DNA of 64,000 nucleotides from NCBI RefSeq assembly GCF_017254915.1, contig NZ_JAFKCT010000004.1, forward strand, positions 124,001 to 188,000, written 5' to 3'. Source of the DNA: Algoriphagus oliviformis (GTDB taxonomy: Bacteria; Bacteroidota; Bacteroidia; Cytophagales; Cyclobacteriaceae). A program made the position numbers and the translations under genes. Positions within the stretch are counted from its first letter, which is position 1; every line of letters starts with the position of its first letter. The notes under the pieces are model-generated. The model was not told where the DNA came from and searched no databases. It saw only the letters and a program-made list of their open reading frames with translations. This document shows positions 34,635 to 43,493 of this stretch, piece by piece.

Positions 34635-35653
34635 GAAAGCCGATACTTTTGTTTTGGATTCTGTTTGGGCTGGCCTACTCCGTCAGCGCCCAAGACTTCC
34701 ACTATTCCCAATTCTACGCCGCCCCGCTTTACCTCAATCCGGCGCTGACGGGAAGTACCGAACTCTCCCGAGTCGGAGTCAACTACAGAAAACAATGGCC
34801 AGGCTTAGACCAAGACTTCAATGCCTACTCGGCCTATTTTGACCACTACAGCTATGACCTCAAGAGCGGCTTTGGTCTGGCTGTCAACAGCTTTCAGGAG
34901 ACGAACTTTCATATCAACACCTCCGACATCTCCCTGTCCTATGCCTACAATCTGCAGATTGCGGAGAGCTGGAACTTCAGACTCGGCACCCAGGTCTCCG
35001 CCGTGAGGAGAAGCGCCGCCTTGGACAATTTGGTTTTTGGGGATCAGGTCGACCTCTTCAACAGGACCATCAGTGCCAACACGATGGACAACATCCCGGA
35101 TTTTGAACCCTACTCTTACATAGACATCGCTTTTGGAGGGCTGCTGACCTCGGAGAGCTTCTGGCTGGGTTCGGCTTTTCACCATATCAACGAGCCCCAA
35201 CTGAGCTTCTACCCCGATGACGAGCTGGGCTACCTTCCGATCAAGTGGAGCGTGCACGGCGGTTGGAATTTTCCTTTGGGGGCCAACCAATACTTTGGCT
35301 CCAAATACGACAACATGGCCTCGGTCATGGCCAATTTCAAAAAACAAGGCGCATTTCAGCAATTTGACATCGGTACCCAGCTGCTCTATCGCTCCGTGAT
35401 CTCGGGGATCAGCTACCGAGGCATACCCGGCTTGCGAAACATGCCTAACCAGGACTCGATCATCTTTTTGCTTGGGCTAAAGCTGGAATCCGGGCTTGTG
35501 ATCGGGTACAGCTACGACTTTATGGTGTCGAACATCGGTACCCAGACCAAAGGAGCCCACGAACTGTCCGTCAGGTATCAGTTCCTGATCGGGGATCCCC
35601 GATACAGAAACCAAAGGAGCAGAGTTCTCAAGTGCTTCGACTTCATGATGTGA
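34631..35653 (+). CDS. PorP/SprF family type IX secretion membrane protein
   Basis: The 340-aa protein has a signal peptide ending in VSAQDFHYSQFYAAPLYLNPALTG, the hallmark N-terminus of the PorP/SprF family. It is predicted to form an outer-membrane barrel. SprF in Flavobacterium is needed for surface display of the adhesin SprB, and family members are commonly encoded directly after their cargo. The ATGA overlap with the repeat protein gene indicates coupled translation and supports a dedicated cargo-partner pair. Confidence 0.95.
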   Translation: MRKPILLFWILFGLAYSVSAQDFHYSQFYAAPLYLNPALTGSTELSRVGVNYRKQWPGLDQDFNAYSAYFDHYSYDLKSGFGLAVNSFQETNFHINTSDISLSYAYNLQIAESWNFRLGTQVSAVRRSAALDNLVFGDQVDLFNRTISANTMDNIPDFEPYSYIDIAFGGLLTSESFWLGSAFHHINEPQLSFYPDDELGYLPIKWSVHGGWNFPLGANQYFGSKYDNMASVMANFKKQGAFQQFDIGTQLLYRSVISGISYRGIPGLRNMPNQDSIIFLLGLKLESGLVIGYSYDFMVSNIGTQTKGAHELSVRYQFLIGDPRYRNQRSRVLKCFDFMM

Positions 35654-35669
35654 ATTTTCGGATACGGGC

Positions 35670-36110
35670 CTAGCCCTTCCCCATAAACTCATAAGCTCCT
35701 CTGCGCAGCTGGACTCCATACTCCAGGTAAGCCTTCATGCAAGCCAGGAAGTTGGCCCAGCCCTCGGTATTGCTGATCAGCCACTGGAGGTTGGCTTCAG
35801 TCAGCTCCTTGTCGCCTTCGGTGACCTTGACCACCGTGCTGCCGTCAGCCTGCGGTTCCAGCAGGATCCTGACCTGGGTCTCCTTGTCCCAAACAAAAGA
35901 CACCATCCGGTCGGTCTCCGTCGCGACGTCCCACACGGGATATTCATCGGAAAACTCCGGAAACTTCCAGCCCAACTCCTTTCCAGCCTCCATCCTTCCG
36001 GTGCTTGCGGAGATAAAATATTGGGTCATGTGCACGGGATCGACTATGGCCTCAAATACTTCAGAAGCCGGCTTTTGGATCTGCAGGGTGGCTTTGGCGG
36101 TAAATTTCAT
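35670..36110 (-). CDS. SRPBCC/START-like domain protein (AHSA1-like)
   Basis: The 146-aa protein shows the START-like pattern of AHSA1-type proteins: FTAKATLQIQKPASEVFEAIVDPVHMTQYF, a central WKFPEF strand, VKVTEG, then the helix NLQWLISNTEGWANFLACMKAYLEYG. These fold into a ligand-holding helix-grip, but their ligands are mostly unknown. I chose the ATG at 36110 because the domain starts there; the open frame continues to 36224. It converges on the PorP/SprF gene with 16 nt between the stops. Confidence 0.85.
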   Translation of the reverse strand: MKFTAKATLQIQKPASEVFEAIVDPVHMTQYFISASTGRMEAGKELGWKFPEFSDEYPVWDVATETDRMVSFVWDKETQVRILLEPQADGSTVVKVTEGDKELTEANLQWLISNTEGWANFLACMKAYLEYGVQLRRGAYEFMGKG

Positions 36111-36233
36111 CGGATTTTGCAGTTTTTGTAACCAACAAATTACGGAAAACAGCCTACGCAAAGAAGCCCTTTCCTCCTCCAACGCTCCATCGCGCTTCCG
36201 CACGCTGAGGCCGACTTCTGACACCTAGGCCGC

Positions 36234-38636
36234 TTACTCGTAGCTCAGCGAACTGACCGGATTGATCATGGCCACTTTGATCGTGTGGATGCTCACGGTG
36301 AGGATGGTGATCACGACCACCAAGACACTCGGCACGGCAAAAATCCACCAGCTCAGCGAAATCCTGGAAGCAAAATCCTGCAGCCAGGAGTCCATGATCC
36401 ACACCGAGAGCGGGATAGACAAAACGATCGCGATGACCACCAGCAGGATGAAATCCTTGCTGATCAGGCGCAAAAGTCCAAACATCGATGCACCGAGCAC
36501 CTTTCTGATCCCGATCTCCTTGGTCCGCTGGATGGCGGTGAGCGAGGAAAGCCCAAACAAACCCAGCGCCGCGATGAAAATCGCCAGGCCGGAGAAAATC
36601 CCGAAGATGGACCCAAACTGCTGGTCTGCCTTGTACTGCTGGTTGTAGTGCTCGTCCAGGAAGAAATACTCGAAGGGGTTGCCGGGAAATATGTCTTTCC
36701 AGTCCGCCTCCAGCGTCGCCATCAGATCCGGGATCTGGGCGGACTGCACTTTGATGGAGTAAAAGCCGTTGGGGGCGTCGTTGTAGCGGAAGATCAGTGC
36801 GTCATAGGATTTTTTGAGCGACTCCTGATGGTAGTCCTTCATCACTCCGACGATGTTAAAGGTATCTCCCCAAAAGAAAATGCGGTCGTTGATAGCCTCC
36901 TCGGGAGAGGCAAAGCCCATCAGACGGGTGGCGGATTCATTGAGCAGGACATTCTGGTGCTCATTGCTGACGTCGTCGGAAAAGTCCCGACCCGTGACCA
37001 TCTCTAGGCCAAAGCTTTCGTCAAAAGATCCATCCGTCATGATGACCCGATATTGGTTTTGCTCGTCCTCTCCCTGGCTGAGCCGGCGAATCCCGCCGGC
37101 ATTCCAGTCCGGCTGCCCCCCTGGGACCGACGTCGAGGCCGTCACCGACTGCACCTCCGTATAGTCGGAGATGCGCTGCTTGAAGACCTGATACTTCTGC
37201 TTGTAGGTAGAGTCCGTCACGCTGGGGGATTGCAGCACCACCGTCTGCTCGATATCGACTCCCAACTCCTCGTTTTGCATGTAGCGGAGCTGGAGAAAGA
37301 CCGTGAAGGTGCCCACCATCAGGGTAATCGAGGCGATAAACTGGGCGATGACCATGCCTTTTCTCAGCAAAATCCCCTGGTCGGTGTTTTTGAACTTCCC
37401 CTTCAGCACCTCCACCGGTCGGAAGGACGACAACACAAAAGCGGGATAAATCCCCGACATCACCGCTCCGGCGATGATCAAGCCCAGCAGCACCAGCCAA
37501 AACAAAGGCTGCAGGAAAAGCTGATATCCAAGCTCCCGTCCCGTCAATCCGCTAAACCAAGGAGTCAACAGTGTCGCCAGCCCGGCCGCCTGCAGGACGG
37601 CGATGAGATTGAGAAAGAGGGATTCGGTCAGAAACTGCTGGATCAGCTGGGACTGGTAGCCCCCCATTACCTTTCTGACTCCGACCTCCCTGGCCCGCTC
37701 GACTGACTTGGCGGTGGAGAGATTGATGTAGTTGATCCAGGCGATGATCATGATCAGGATGGCCACGACCGACAGGAAATACACCGACTGCCGGTTGCCG
37801 TTGGCTTTGAACTCCATGATAAAGTCCGAGTCGAGGTGGATGTCCTTCACCGGCTGCAGGTGGAAGGTCATCCCGGCGTTGTACTTTCTCATCTCCTCAC
37901 CCATTTTCGTCTCGACAAAATCAGGCAGCTTGGCTTCGAAAGCCTCGGCATCCACTCCATCCTCCAGCACGATGTAGGTCATGAAGCCGTCCCAGTTCCA
38001 GCCCATGATGGGATCGTTCCAAAGCCGCTCCAGACTGACGAAAGAGCCGAGGGCATCGATTTTCATGTGGGTATTGACCGGCAGGTCTTCAAACACGCCT
38101 GAGACTTCGTACTCCGTTTGTCCGTTGGCCTTGAGTGTTTTCCCGATGGGGTTTTCCGCGCCAAAGTACTTCTTCGCCATGGACTCGGACAGCACGACCT
38201 TAAACGGCTCCTTCAAAACCAGGGAATCCACACCCTCGATGAGCTGGATGGAAAAAACCTCGAAAAAGTCCTCGGAGGCAAAATAGAGATCCTCCTCACG
38301 AAAAAACGTATCGCCGGTAGACAGCGTCGCCCCCCGCTTGGTCAGTCGGGTGAAGGTCTTTACCTCGGAAAAATTCGACTTCAAGTCCGGCCCTATCCCT
38401 GCGGCGCCGGAGGCCCACTGCGTGGAAAGCTCGCCCTTGTCAAACCGGTCCAGCTGTAGGCGAAAGATGCGGTCGCTTTTCTCCAGAAAGCTGTCATAGC
38501 TCAACTCATGCAGCACAAACTGGGCGATCAGAATACACGCCAGCATCCCGATCGCAAGCCCGGCAACATTGATAAACGTGAAGACTTTGTTTTTGGAAAT
38601 GTGCCTCCAGAGCGAGGTGAAATAGTTTTTGAGCAT
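36234..38636 (-). CDS. FtsX/MacB-type ABC transporter permease
   Basis: The 800-aa protein has four main membrane regions: near residue 20 (TFINVAGLAIGMLACILI), a central pair and flanking segments around 290-480, and three helices at the C-terminus. There are periplasmic MacB-like domains after the first and the middle segment. The FtsX signatures REVGVRKVMGG and KEIGIRKVLGAS occur once in each half, so this is a duplicated permease of the Bacteroidota type. Its ATPase partner is not encoded in the window. Substrate is unknown; relatives act in lipoprotein, macrolide or peptide handling. The start at 38636 (MLKNYFTSLWRHI) is the family start. Confidence 0.92.
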   Translation of the reverse strand: MLKNYFTSLWRHISKNKVFTFINVAGLAIGMLACILIAQFVLHELSYDSFLEKSDRIFRLQLDRFDKGELSTQWASGAAGIGPDLKSNFSEVKTFTRLTKRGATLSTGDTFFREEDLYFASEDFFEVFSIQLIEGVDSLVLKEPFKVVLSESMAKKYFGAENPIGKTLKANGQTEYEVSGVFEDLPVNTHMKIDALGSFVSLERLWNDPIMGWNWDGFMTYIVLEDGVDAEAFEAKLPDFVETKMGEEMRKYNAGMTFHLQPVKDIHLDSDFIMEFKANGNRQSVYFLSVVAILIMIIAWINYINLSTAKSVERAREVGVRKVMGGYQSQLIQQFLTESLFLNLIAVLQAAGLATLLTPWFSGLTGRELGYQLFLQPLFWLVLLGLIIAGAVMSGIYPAFVLSSFRPVEVLKGKFKNTDQGILLRKGMVIAQFIASITLMVGTFTVFLQLRYMQNEELGVDIEQTVVLQSPSVTDSTYKQKYQVFKQRISDYTEVQSVTASTSVPGGQPDWNAGGIRRLSQGEDEQNQYRVIMTDGSFDESFGLEMVTGRDFSDDVSNEHQNVLLNESATRLMGFASPEEAINDRIFFWGDTFNIVGVMKDYHQESLKKSYDALIFRYNDAPNGFYSIKVQSAQIPDLMATLEADWKDIFPGNPFEYFFLDEHYNQQYKADQQFGSIFGIFSGLAIFIAALGLFGLSSLTAIQRTKEIGIRKVLGASMFGLLRLISKDFILLVVIAIVLSIPLSVWIMDSWLQDFASRISLSWWIFAVPSVLVVVITILTVSIHTIKVAMINPVSSLSYE

Positions 38637-38847
38637 GGGATTGGGCTTTTGTGGACGGATCGGTACGAAAAACTGCCCAGCCGGGCTCCAATTTCGTACC
38701 GAAGAAAAAACTCCCCCAGACCTCCCCAGACTCAGTTTACGCTGAAAACAAGCCATTTATAATCGGACAGATTTGTCCGATCTCGGTCAACGATCACCAA
38801 CTCGGTCTAAGCTCTCACCGGAAAATGCGAACAGCCCACTGCCAGCC

Positions 38848-39312
38848 CTATCGCGCGTCCCCTGGCCCCTTTCTTCCTTCCAAAAGCTGCACCTGCTTCT
38901 CCATGAGCGCGGTCATCCGGCTGAGCAGCTCGATGTCCTTTGGCGTCGTCTCCCGCTTGTCGTTGGGGTCCTCGGCCCGCTTCCTGATCGTGTTCATGAG
39001 CTTGACGATCAAAAAAACCGTGAAGCCGATGATCAGGAAGTCCACCCCCGCCTCGATGAGCTTTCCGTAGCCTATGGCGATCTCTTCGGGCTTGGTGATG
39101 CCGTTTTCCGTGGCAGCGTGGCGGAGGATGATCCGCTTGTTTTCGAGATTGATCCCGTCGGTGAGGAAGGACAGCGGAGGCAAAAAGATCTCCTTGACCA
39201 GCACGTCCACGACCTTGTTGAAGGCAGCGCCGATGATCACCCCAATGGCAATGTCGATCATGTTACCTTTGACGGCAAACTCCTTAAACTCCTGAATTAA
39301 TTTGAAAGCCAT
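38848..39312 (-). CDS. mscL: Large-conductance mechanosensitive channel MscL
   Basis: The 154-aa protein matches MscL. It has the N-terminal KEFAVKGNMIDIAIGVIIGAAF (cytoplasmic helix and TM1), a periplasmic loop with INLENKRIIL, TM2 (GVDFLIIGFTVFLIVKLMN), and a C-terminal charged helix bundle. It forms a pentameric pore that opens under membrane tension to release osmolytes. The periplasmic loop is longer than in E. coli MscL. The ATG at 39312 is chosen because the conserved domain begins there. Confidence 0.96.
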   Translation of the reverse strand: MAFKLIQEFKEFAVKGNMIDIAIGVIIGAAFNKVVDVLVKEIFLPPLSFLTDGINLENKRIILRHAATENGITKPEEIAIGYGKLIEAGVDFLIIGFTVFLIVKLMNTIRKRAEDPNDKRETTPKDIELLSRMTALMEKQVQLLEGRKGPGDAR

Positions 39313-39713
39313 GCTTCTGATGTGTTCTTGAGTGGAAGCACAGTCTTTCAAAGCACATACCCAAGCACCAAAGCCAAAGCGTTTTGTTTCGATTTCCGCT
39401 CTTTTAACTTTTTGCCAAACCATCAAATGGGAACACTCACTACTATCCCGCCTTTTTGGGCTGGCGAATCTGACGAAGGCTGGTCTAGGCAGAAAAAACG
39501 ACAGACCTTTTCCCGGGCCTTGACTGTGGAAAAAGATGACCAGATTGGGGATCAAAGCAATAGAGCTTGAAACTGACGGTTCCATCCTCCAGCTTCACAA
39601 AACGTCCCTCTTGGCGCCCAAATGCCCCAAAGGCTTCTCTTCTAAAGTTTTGGCAGGATTTTGAAAGTAGGACTAGTAGTATTCGGGGACTTTCCCCGGC
39701 AAACGAAAAAGCC
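39313..39713. other. Divergent intergenic region between mscL and a lipoprotein gene
   Basis: These 401 bp must hold the promoters of both divergent genes. Open frames run through it on both strands but none resembles a known protein. I see no strong repeat or hairpin. Confidence 0.5.
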
Positions 39714-40094
39714 ATGAAAACGCAACTTGTCATCTGTCTGGCCTCTGCGGTGATGCTTTTTTCCTCCTGCGAAAAGCGGGAAAAGTCGTTGGAGGAAAGC
39801 ATCGAGGCCCAAAACGAAATGCAGGGTGAATTCCACCAGGGCGACACGACCTTGGTCAAGCGGGACGGCACCTTGCTGGACGGAGCCTTGGACACCATCG
39901 ATTCGGTAGCCTTGCCACCAGCGGTTTTGGAAACTATAGCGCAAGATCCTAACTTGGCATCTACGGAAATTCTCAGCACCCGAGCATACGAAGAGGACAA
40001 CAAAACCTTCTACGAGGTCAAATTCCAACTCGATGAGGAACGCAGTACGTCCGTAGTTTTTGACGAAAAGGGAAAGCAAAAGCCGAAACTCTAA
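39714..40094 (+). CDS. Small lipoprotein of unknown function
   Basis: The 126-aa product begins with a lipoprotein signal (LVICLASAVMLFSSCEK), so Cys18 should be lipidated. The mature part is acidic and ends in two beta-like segments, STRAYEEDNKTFYEVKFQL and RSTSVVFDEKGKQKPKL. These resemble PepSY-like beta-hairpins, but I do not recognise a named family. The longer frame from 39567 is rejected because it would bury the signal peptide. Confidence 0.7.
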   Translation: MKTQLVICLASAVMLFSSCEKREKSLEESIEAQNEMQGEFHQGDTTLVKRDGTLLDGALDTIDSVALPPAVLETIAQDPNLASTEILSTRAYEEDNKTFYEVKFQLDEERSTSVVFDEKGKQKPKL

Positions 40095-40551
40095 GCAGCC
40101 TTCCCGACGATGATGCCTCCGATGACCGGATTGAATCCATTGTTTTACCCTACTGATATGGCAAGCGCCACAATAAGACAGTAGACCCAAAACGAACGTC
40201 CCAACAAGGGAAAAAAGTGGACTCAGCCGTGAGGAGGCGCCATCGCCGGATTTGTTTTTTAGGACAAAGCTGGATTGACCAGAGGAACTTTTTAATACAA
40301 ATCTCCGTGCCATAGGTGGAAAAGGAAGCTAAATCCCGGCAGATCTCAAATCGCTCTCCCATCCCGACAGCTTCCCAGCCTGGGCAACTTTCTACCCAGT
40401 CTATACTGAGACAGACTCGATAGGAATTTGGGTTCTTCCCTTAAAACCGCCCTCAGGCAACTTACGCGGGCAGCTTCGGCGAAAAACAAAAAAGCTGTGC
40501 CTGGCGGCATCGCACTTGCAAACAGCATGGTGAAACAAAACCAAATCTATC
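40095..40551. other. Intergenic region, no gene seen
   Basis: These 457 bp contain only short spurious open frames. No repeat, terminator hairpin or RNA gene was recognised. Confidence 0.45.
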
Positions 40552-40848
40552 ATGGAACATAACAAGAAGCCAAACCCACAAAACGAAGGAATCAAAAAGG
40601 AAATCCGCCGCGAAAACCGTGAATCAAAGCTGACCAAAGAGGATCTTTTGGCCCTAGGCCCGAAAGACGACAACCTGCACCTCGATGGGGGTGATGATGA
40701 GCAGCTACTGGATCGGAAAAGAAAGGTGGACTTTGCCGCCGAAGACTTGGACATACCGGGGAGCGAGCTCGATGATCGGCAAGAAGAGATCGGTTCCGAA
40801 GACGAGGAAAACAATTCCTATAGCAATGCCGATGACGAAAGAGACTAA
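40552..40848 (+). CDS. Small acidic hydrophilic protein of unknown function
   Basis: This 98-aa protein has no hydrophobic segment. It starts with a Lys/Asn-rich tract (MEHNKKPNPQNEGIKKEIRRENRESK). The middle has KLTKEDLLALGPKDDNLHLDGGDDEQLLDR, and the end is rich in Asp and Glu. It is probably disordered. I know of no function. A strong hairpin follows 22 nt after the stop, which supports this as a real transcribed gene. Confidence 0.6.
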   Translation: MEHNKKPNPQNEGIKKEIRRENRESKLTKEDLLALGPKDDNLHLDGGDDEQLLDRKRKVDFAAEDLDIPGSELDDRQEEIGSEDEENNSYSNADDERD

Positions 40849-40869
40849 GCCGTCACGGGCCTCCAACGC

Positions 40870-40918
40870 AAAAAGCTTTCATCCCGCCGTCAGCGCGACG
40901 GCAGGACGAAAGCTTTTT
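40870..40918. terminator. Bidirectional terminator hairpin
   Basis: An 11-bp stem, AAAAAGCTTTC at 40870-40880 and its complement at 40908-40918, flanks an inner GC-rich stem (CCGTC/GACGG). It has A-runs and U-runs for both strands, and the genes on either side converge on it. Confidence 0.85.
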
Positions 40919-40946
40919 CGTTTTGACAGCGCAATCAGCTAGCTGA

Positions 40947-41252
40947 TCAGAGTTCTTCCGAGAAGCTTCCAGAGCACAGTTTGCCTCCGCTTCTCAGGAT
41001 CAGATAGCCTCCGGCTATGCCCAAGGCCGCACGAAGCGCCAGATTGCGCTTAGTCAGGGCAAGGGACAACACATAGGAGCCTGCCACGAGGGAGGTAAAG
41101 CCCTCCATCAGGTTGGCAACTTTTTCAGCTCCCTGTACTACTTTGATTCGATCGTGTGCCATTGTGTTTCGGATTTTAGGTTTTCTGGTTTCCACACGTT
41201 GGATGAGCGTCTCCATGGCTATTGCTTTTAGTAGTTCCAAGATAGGTTTCAC
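40947..41252 (-). CDS. Small membrane protein of unknown function
   Basis: The protein is up to 101 aa. The C-terminal half has two hydrophobic segments (GFTSLVAGSYVLSLALT and ALGIAGGYLILRSGG) like small DUF2892-type membrane proteins; this family link is only a resemblance. The ATG at 41252 overlaps the upstream stop by 4 nt, favouring it as the start. An internal ATG at 41162 (MAHDRIKVV) would give a compact 71-aa form. Confidence 0.6.
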   Translation of the reverse strand: MKPILELLKAIAMETLIQRVETRKPKIRNTMAHDRIKVVQGAEKVANLMEGFTSLVAGSYVLSLALTKRNLALRAALGIAGGYLILRSGGKLCSGSFSEEL

Positions 41253-41932
41253 TTTGCAAACCTGTTTTGACCACTGGTCATTTGCGTAATGGCGAGCAGG
41301 CTGTTCATTGGCAAAGACGTGGGCAGCCCCGATTCTTGAACGGGCTGTGCCAAGCTTTCACCTTCCAATTCTAGCTGCGCAAGCAACTGCGAAGCGGATA
41401 GCTTGGCCAGCCAGTCAGCGTCCTTGGTTTGGCAGACCCGGAGCCTTACTTGCTTTCCCCAATGTTTTGCCCAAGTGGCGGCGAAAACCACCTCGTCCGA
41501 GAATATGTTGTCGGCGTCTTCCCCTTTACCCCCGCCAGCGGTCCTTTTGCAGAGCTCTACGGTGTTAAAATAGTTACCGTGCTTGAGGACAAAATGTTCG
41601 ACAATCTCCCACAAAGTCTTCCTCTCGCCCATAGGTTTGCTTTTGCCCTTGCCGAAATCCCCGAAACTGAGCCGAAGCGAAAGACTATCTCCCAGCATCG
41701 GAACGAGCCAATCATACCAATCCATTCCACCAGCCCCACTAAACTCGCCGCAGTCCACTCCCAAGCTTAGGGAGACAGCCCCACTTTTCTTGAGTGTTTG
41801 GAGCTCGCGTAGTGCTTCTTCCTTGTTTCCAAAGGCGAATCGCCGGATGTCGGTTTCCCGCTTGGCTATACTGCCAGAGGCTGGACCAGCTTTGATTTGT
41901 TGATCTTTCATCGGATTAAAAGTTTGAACCAA
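41249..41932 (-). CDS. Protein of unknown function
   Basis: I do not recognise this 227-aa protein. It has no signal peptide or membrane segment. Notable parts are SLSLGVDCGEFSGAGGMDWYDWL, KTLWEIVEHFVLKHGNYFNTVELCKR and FAATWAKHWGKQVRLRVCQ, mixed alpha/beta in character. The N-terminal 30 residues are polar; an alternative ATG is at 41911. It overlaps the small membrane protein gene by 4 nt, so the two are coupled. Confidence 0.65.
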   Translation of the reverse strand: MVQTFNPMKDQQIKAGPASGSIAKRETDIRRFAFGNKEEALRELQTLKKSGAVSLSLGVDCGEFSGAGGMDWYDWLVPMLGDSLSLRLSFGDFGKGKSKPMGERKTLWEIVEHFVLKHGNYFNTVELCKRTAGGGKGEDADNIFSDEVVFAATWAKHWGKQVRLRVCQTKDADWLAKLSASQLLAQLELEGESLAQPVQESGLPTSLPMNSLLAITQMTSGQNRFAK

Positions 41933-42237
41933 AAAAGGACTGACAAAGCCTTTCCGCTTTGCATAGGCTCCTGAACCAAAAATTTCTCCAAACAGAAAAA
42001 TAGCCCAAACAGCACAAAAACAGCCATTCGAATGCCTATCCGGCGAAAAAATCTACTCACACTGTAGACTTACCACCCACGGGCAGCTATCGCTCTCACT
42101 TCCATAGACCCTGTGACAAACAACACCAAAAACCATACAATAGGACGGGAAGATATTCAATTGCAGATTTTTATACCAACGGGTTGCTCTTACGCAAAAT
42201 CTTTTTGAAATTCCTATCCTAACCCTACTAACACACT
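41933..42237. other. Divergent intergenic region before the haem_bd genes
   Basis: These 305 bp should hold promoters for the unknown operon on the minus strand and the cytochrome pair on the plus strand. The sequence is A-rich on the plus strand, with no clear TAnnTTTG element or repeat that I can support. Confidence 0.4.
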
Positions 42238-42633
42238 ATGAAAAAATTATCCCTACTCCCAGTGGCCGCTGTGGTTGGCCTCTTGTTCTTTCAGGGGACT
42301 ACCAAACCTGAAGTGGAAAACTACCCCATACATCCCGAACTGACTCCGGACATGCCTGCCAACATCAAGGCCATCGTAGACCAAAAGTGCTACGGCTGCC
42401 ACAATGCTGAGTCCAAAAACGAGAAAGGAAAGGAAAAGCTGGACTGGGATGCCTTTGAGGCTTCCAAAAAGTCCAAGCAGATGGCGACCAAAGGCAAAAT
42501 CACCGAAGCACTGGAAGAGGGCGACATGCCTCCAAAAAAGTTTCTTGAGATGAAGCCTGAAGGCAAGCTGACCGAAGCCGAGCTGGCCACCCTCCTAGAG
42601 TGGAGCAGGGGCAAAAAGAAAGGCGAGAATTGA
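42238..42633 (+). CDS. Exported haem_bd-type cytochrome c protein
   Basis: The 131-aa protein has an N-terminal hydrophobic signal (LLPVAAVVGLLFF) and a single c-type haem motif CYGCH near residue 56. A distal Met candidate lies in EGDMPPKKF. This is the layout of the haem_bd family of Bacteroidota. It is likely periplasmic and electron-carrying. Its stop overlaps the start of a second haem_bd gene (TGATG), so the two are translated together. Confidence 0.88.
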   Translation: MKKLSLLPVAAVVGLLFFQGTTKPEVENYPIHPELTPDMPANIKAIVDQKCYGCHNAESKNEKGKEKLDWDAFEASKKSKQMATKGKITEALEEGDMPPKKFLEMKPEGKLTEAELATLLEWSRGKKKGEN

Positions 42634-43121
42634 TGAAGAGATGGCAAGGAATACTGGGAGGCACGGCCTTGCTGCTGCTTGCCATACAGCTGGTGCCTAA
42701 CGAGCTGCCGGAGGTGGTCGCCGACAATCCCGGAGACCTGATCCAAAGCGGCGTGGTCGGTGAGGACGTGGCCATGCTCCTGAAAAATTCCTGCTACGCC
42801 TGCCATAGCAACGAGACTGACTATCCCTGGTATTCCTACGTGGCGCCCGCTTCCTGGCTGGTGGCAAAAGACGTCCGGGAGGCAAGGGAAGAGCTCAACT
42901 TTTCGCTTTGGCAGGACTATGATATGATGGACCAGCTCGGCAAGCTGGACGACACCTACATGGAGGTGGAGGAGGGAAAAATGCCACTGGGGATCTACAC
43001 CCTCATGCACCCCTCAGCCAAGCTCGACGAAGCACAGCGCAAGACGATCACCGATTGGGCCGAAGCGACCATGGATCTGATCGCCGAGGAAGAGGAGGAC
43101 GAATCCGAGGGAATGGACTAG
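42633..43121 (+). CDS. Second haem_bd cytochrome, membrane-anchored
   Basis: The 162-aa protein has an N-terminal hydrophobic anchor (GILGGTALLLLAIQLVP) and the full haem_bd pattern: CYACHSNETDYPWYSYVAPASWLVAKDV, then the Met-containing EEGKMPLGIYTLMHPSAKL. The C-terminus is acidic (EEEEDESEGMD). The ATG at 42633 shares one base with the upstream stop; the longer frame from 42600 lies within the previous gene. A terminator follows 31 nt later. Confidence 0.9.
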   Translation: MKRWQGILGGTALLLLAIQLVPNELPEVVADNPGDLIQSGVVGEDVAMLLKNSCYACHSNETDYPWYSYVAPASWLVAKDVREAREELNFSLWQDYDMMDQLGKLDDTYMEVEEGKMPLGIYTLMHPSAKLDEAQRKTITDWAEATMDLIAEEEEDESEGMD

Positions 43122-43152
43122 TCTCTGGGCAAAATTGGTAACAATATCGTAA

Positions 43153-43182
43153 GGGAAGCGGCCTCGGTCGCTTCCCTTTTTT
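43153..43182 (+). terminator. Terminator of the haem_bd operon
   Basis: The stem GGGAAGCG at 43153-43160 pairs with CGCTTCCC at 43169-43176 around an 8-nt loop and is followed by six T. Confidence 0.88.
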
Positions 43183-43306
43183 GGTCTATCTTCGGCCACT
43201 TTGATTGGCTTTTGAGATAAGGAGCCTTTCTTCGTCATCATCGGCAGCGGATTTGCCCAGCTGGGCGCTAGTCCAAAACCGCAATATGACCAGTATTCAA
43301 CATATG

Positions 43307-43463
43307 ATTATCCGCTTTTATGCCGGTAAGCAGCCGTTACAATCCGAAAGAACGCTAAAATTGAGGCTTTGCCTTACTTCGGTCTTCGCCTGCCCGACGT
43401 GTCGGGGTCATCGCCTGCCCGATTGAAGAAGCGAATTCGCTTACTGGCAAGATTGCGGATATT
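43307..43463. repeat. Interspersed element with inverted ends, copy 1
   Basis: This element of about 157 bp begins ATTATCCGC-nnnnn-TGCCgGTAAGC. On the opposite strand, its other end begins ATATCCGC-nnnnn-TGCCaGTAAGC, so the ends are imperfect inverted repeats of about 25 bp. A second, inverted copy lies at 55895-56027. Copy 1 holds a small internal duplication (CGCCTGCCCGA twice, 43387-43422) that copy 2 lacks. No coding capacity is seen, so it behaves like a MITE or a REP-type intergenic repeat. It lies just before the alkaline phosphatase gene. Confidence 0.75.
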
Positions 43464-43493
43464 CATGATTCACTAAAACCATTTTCCAATTTT

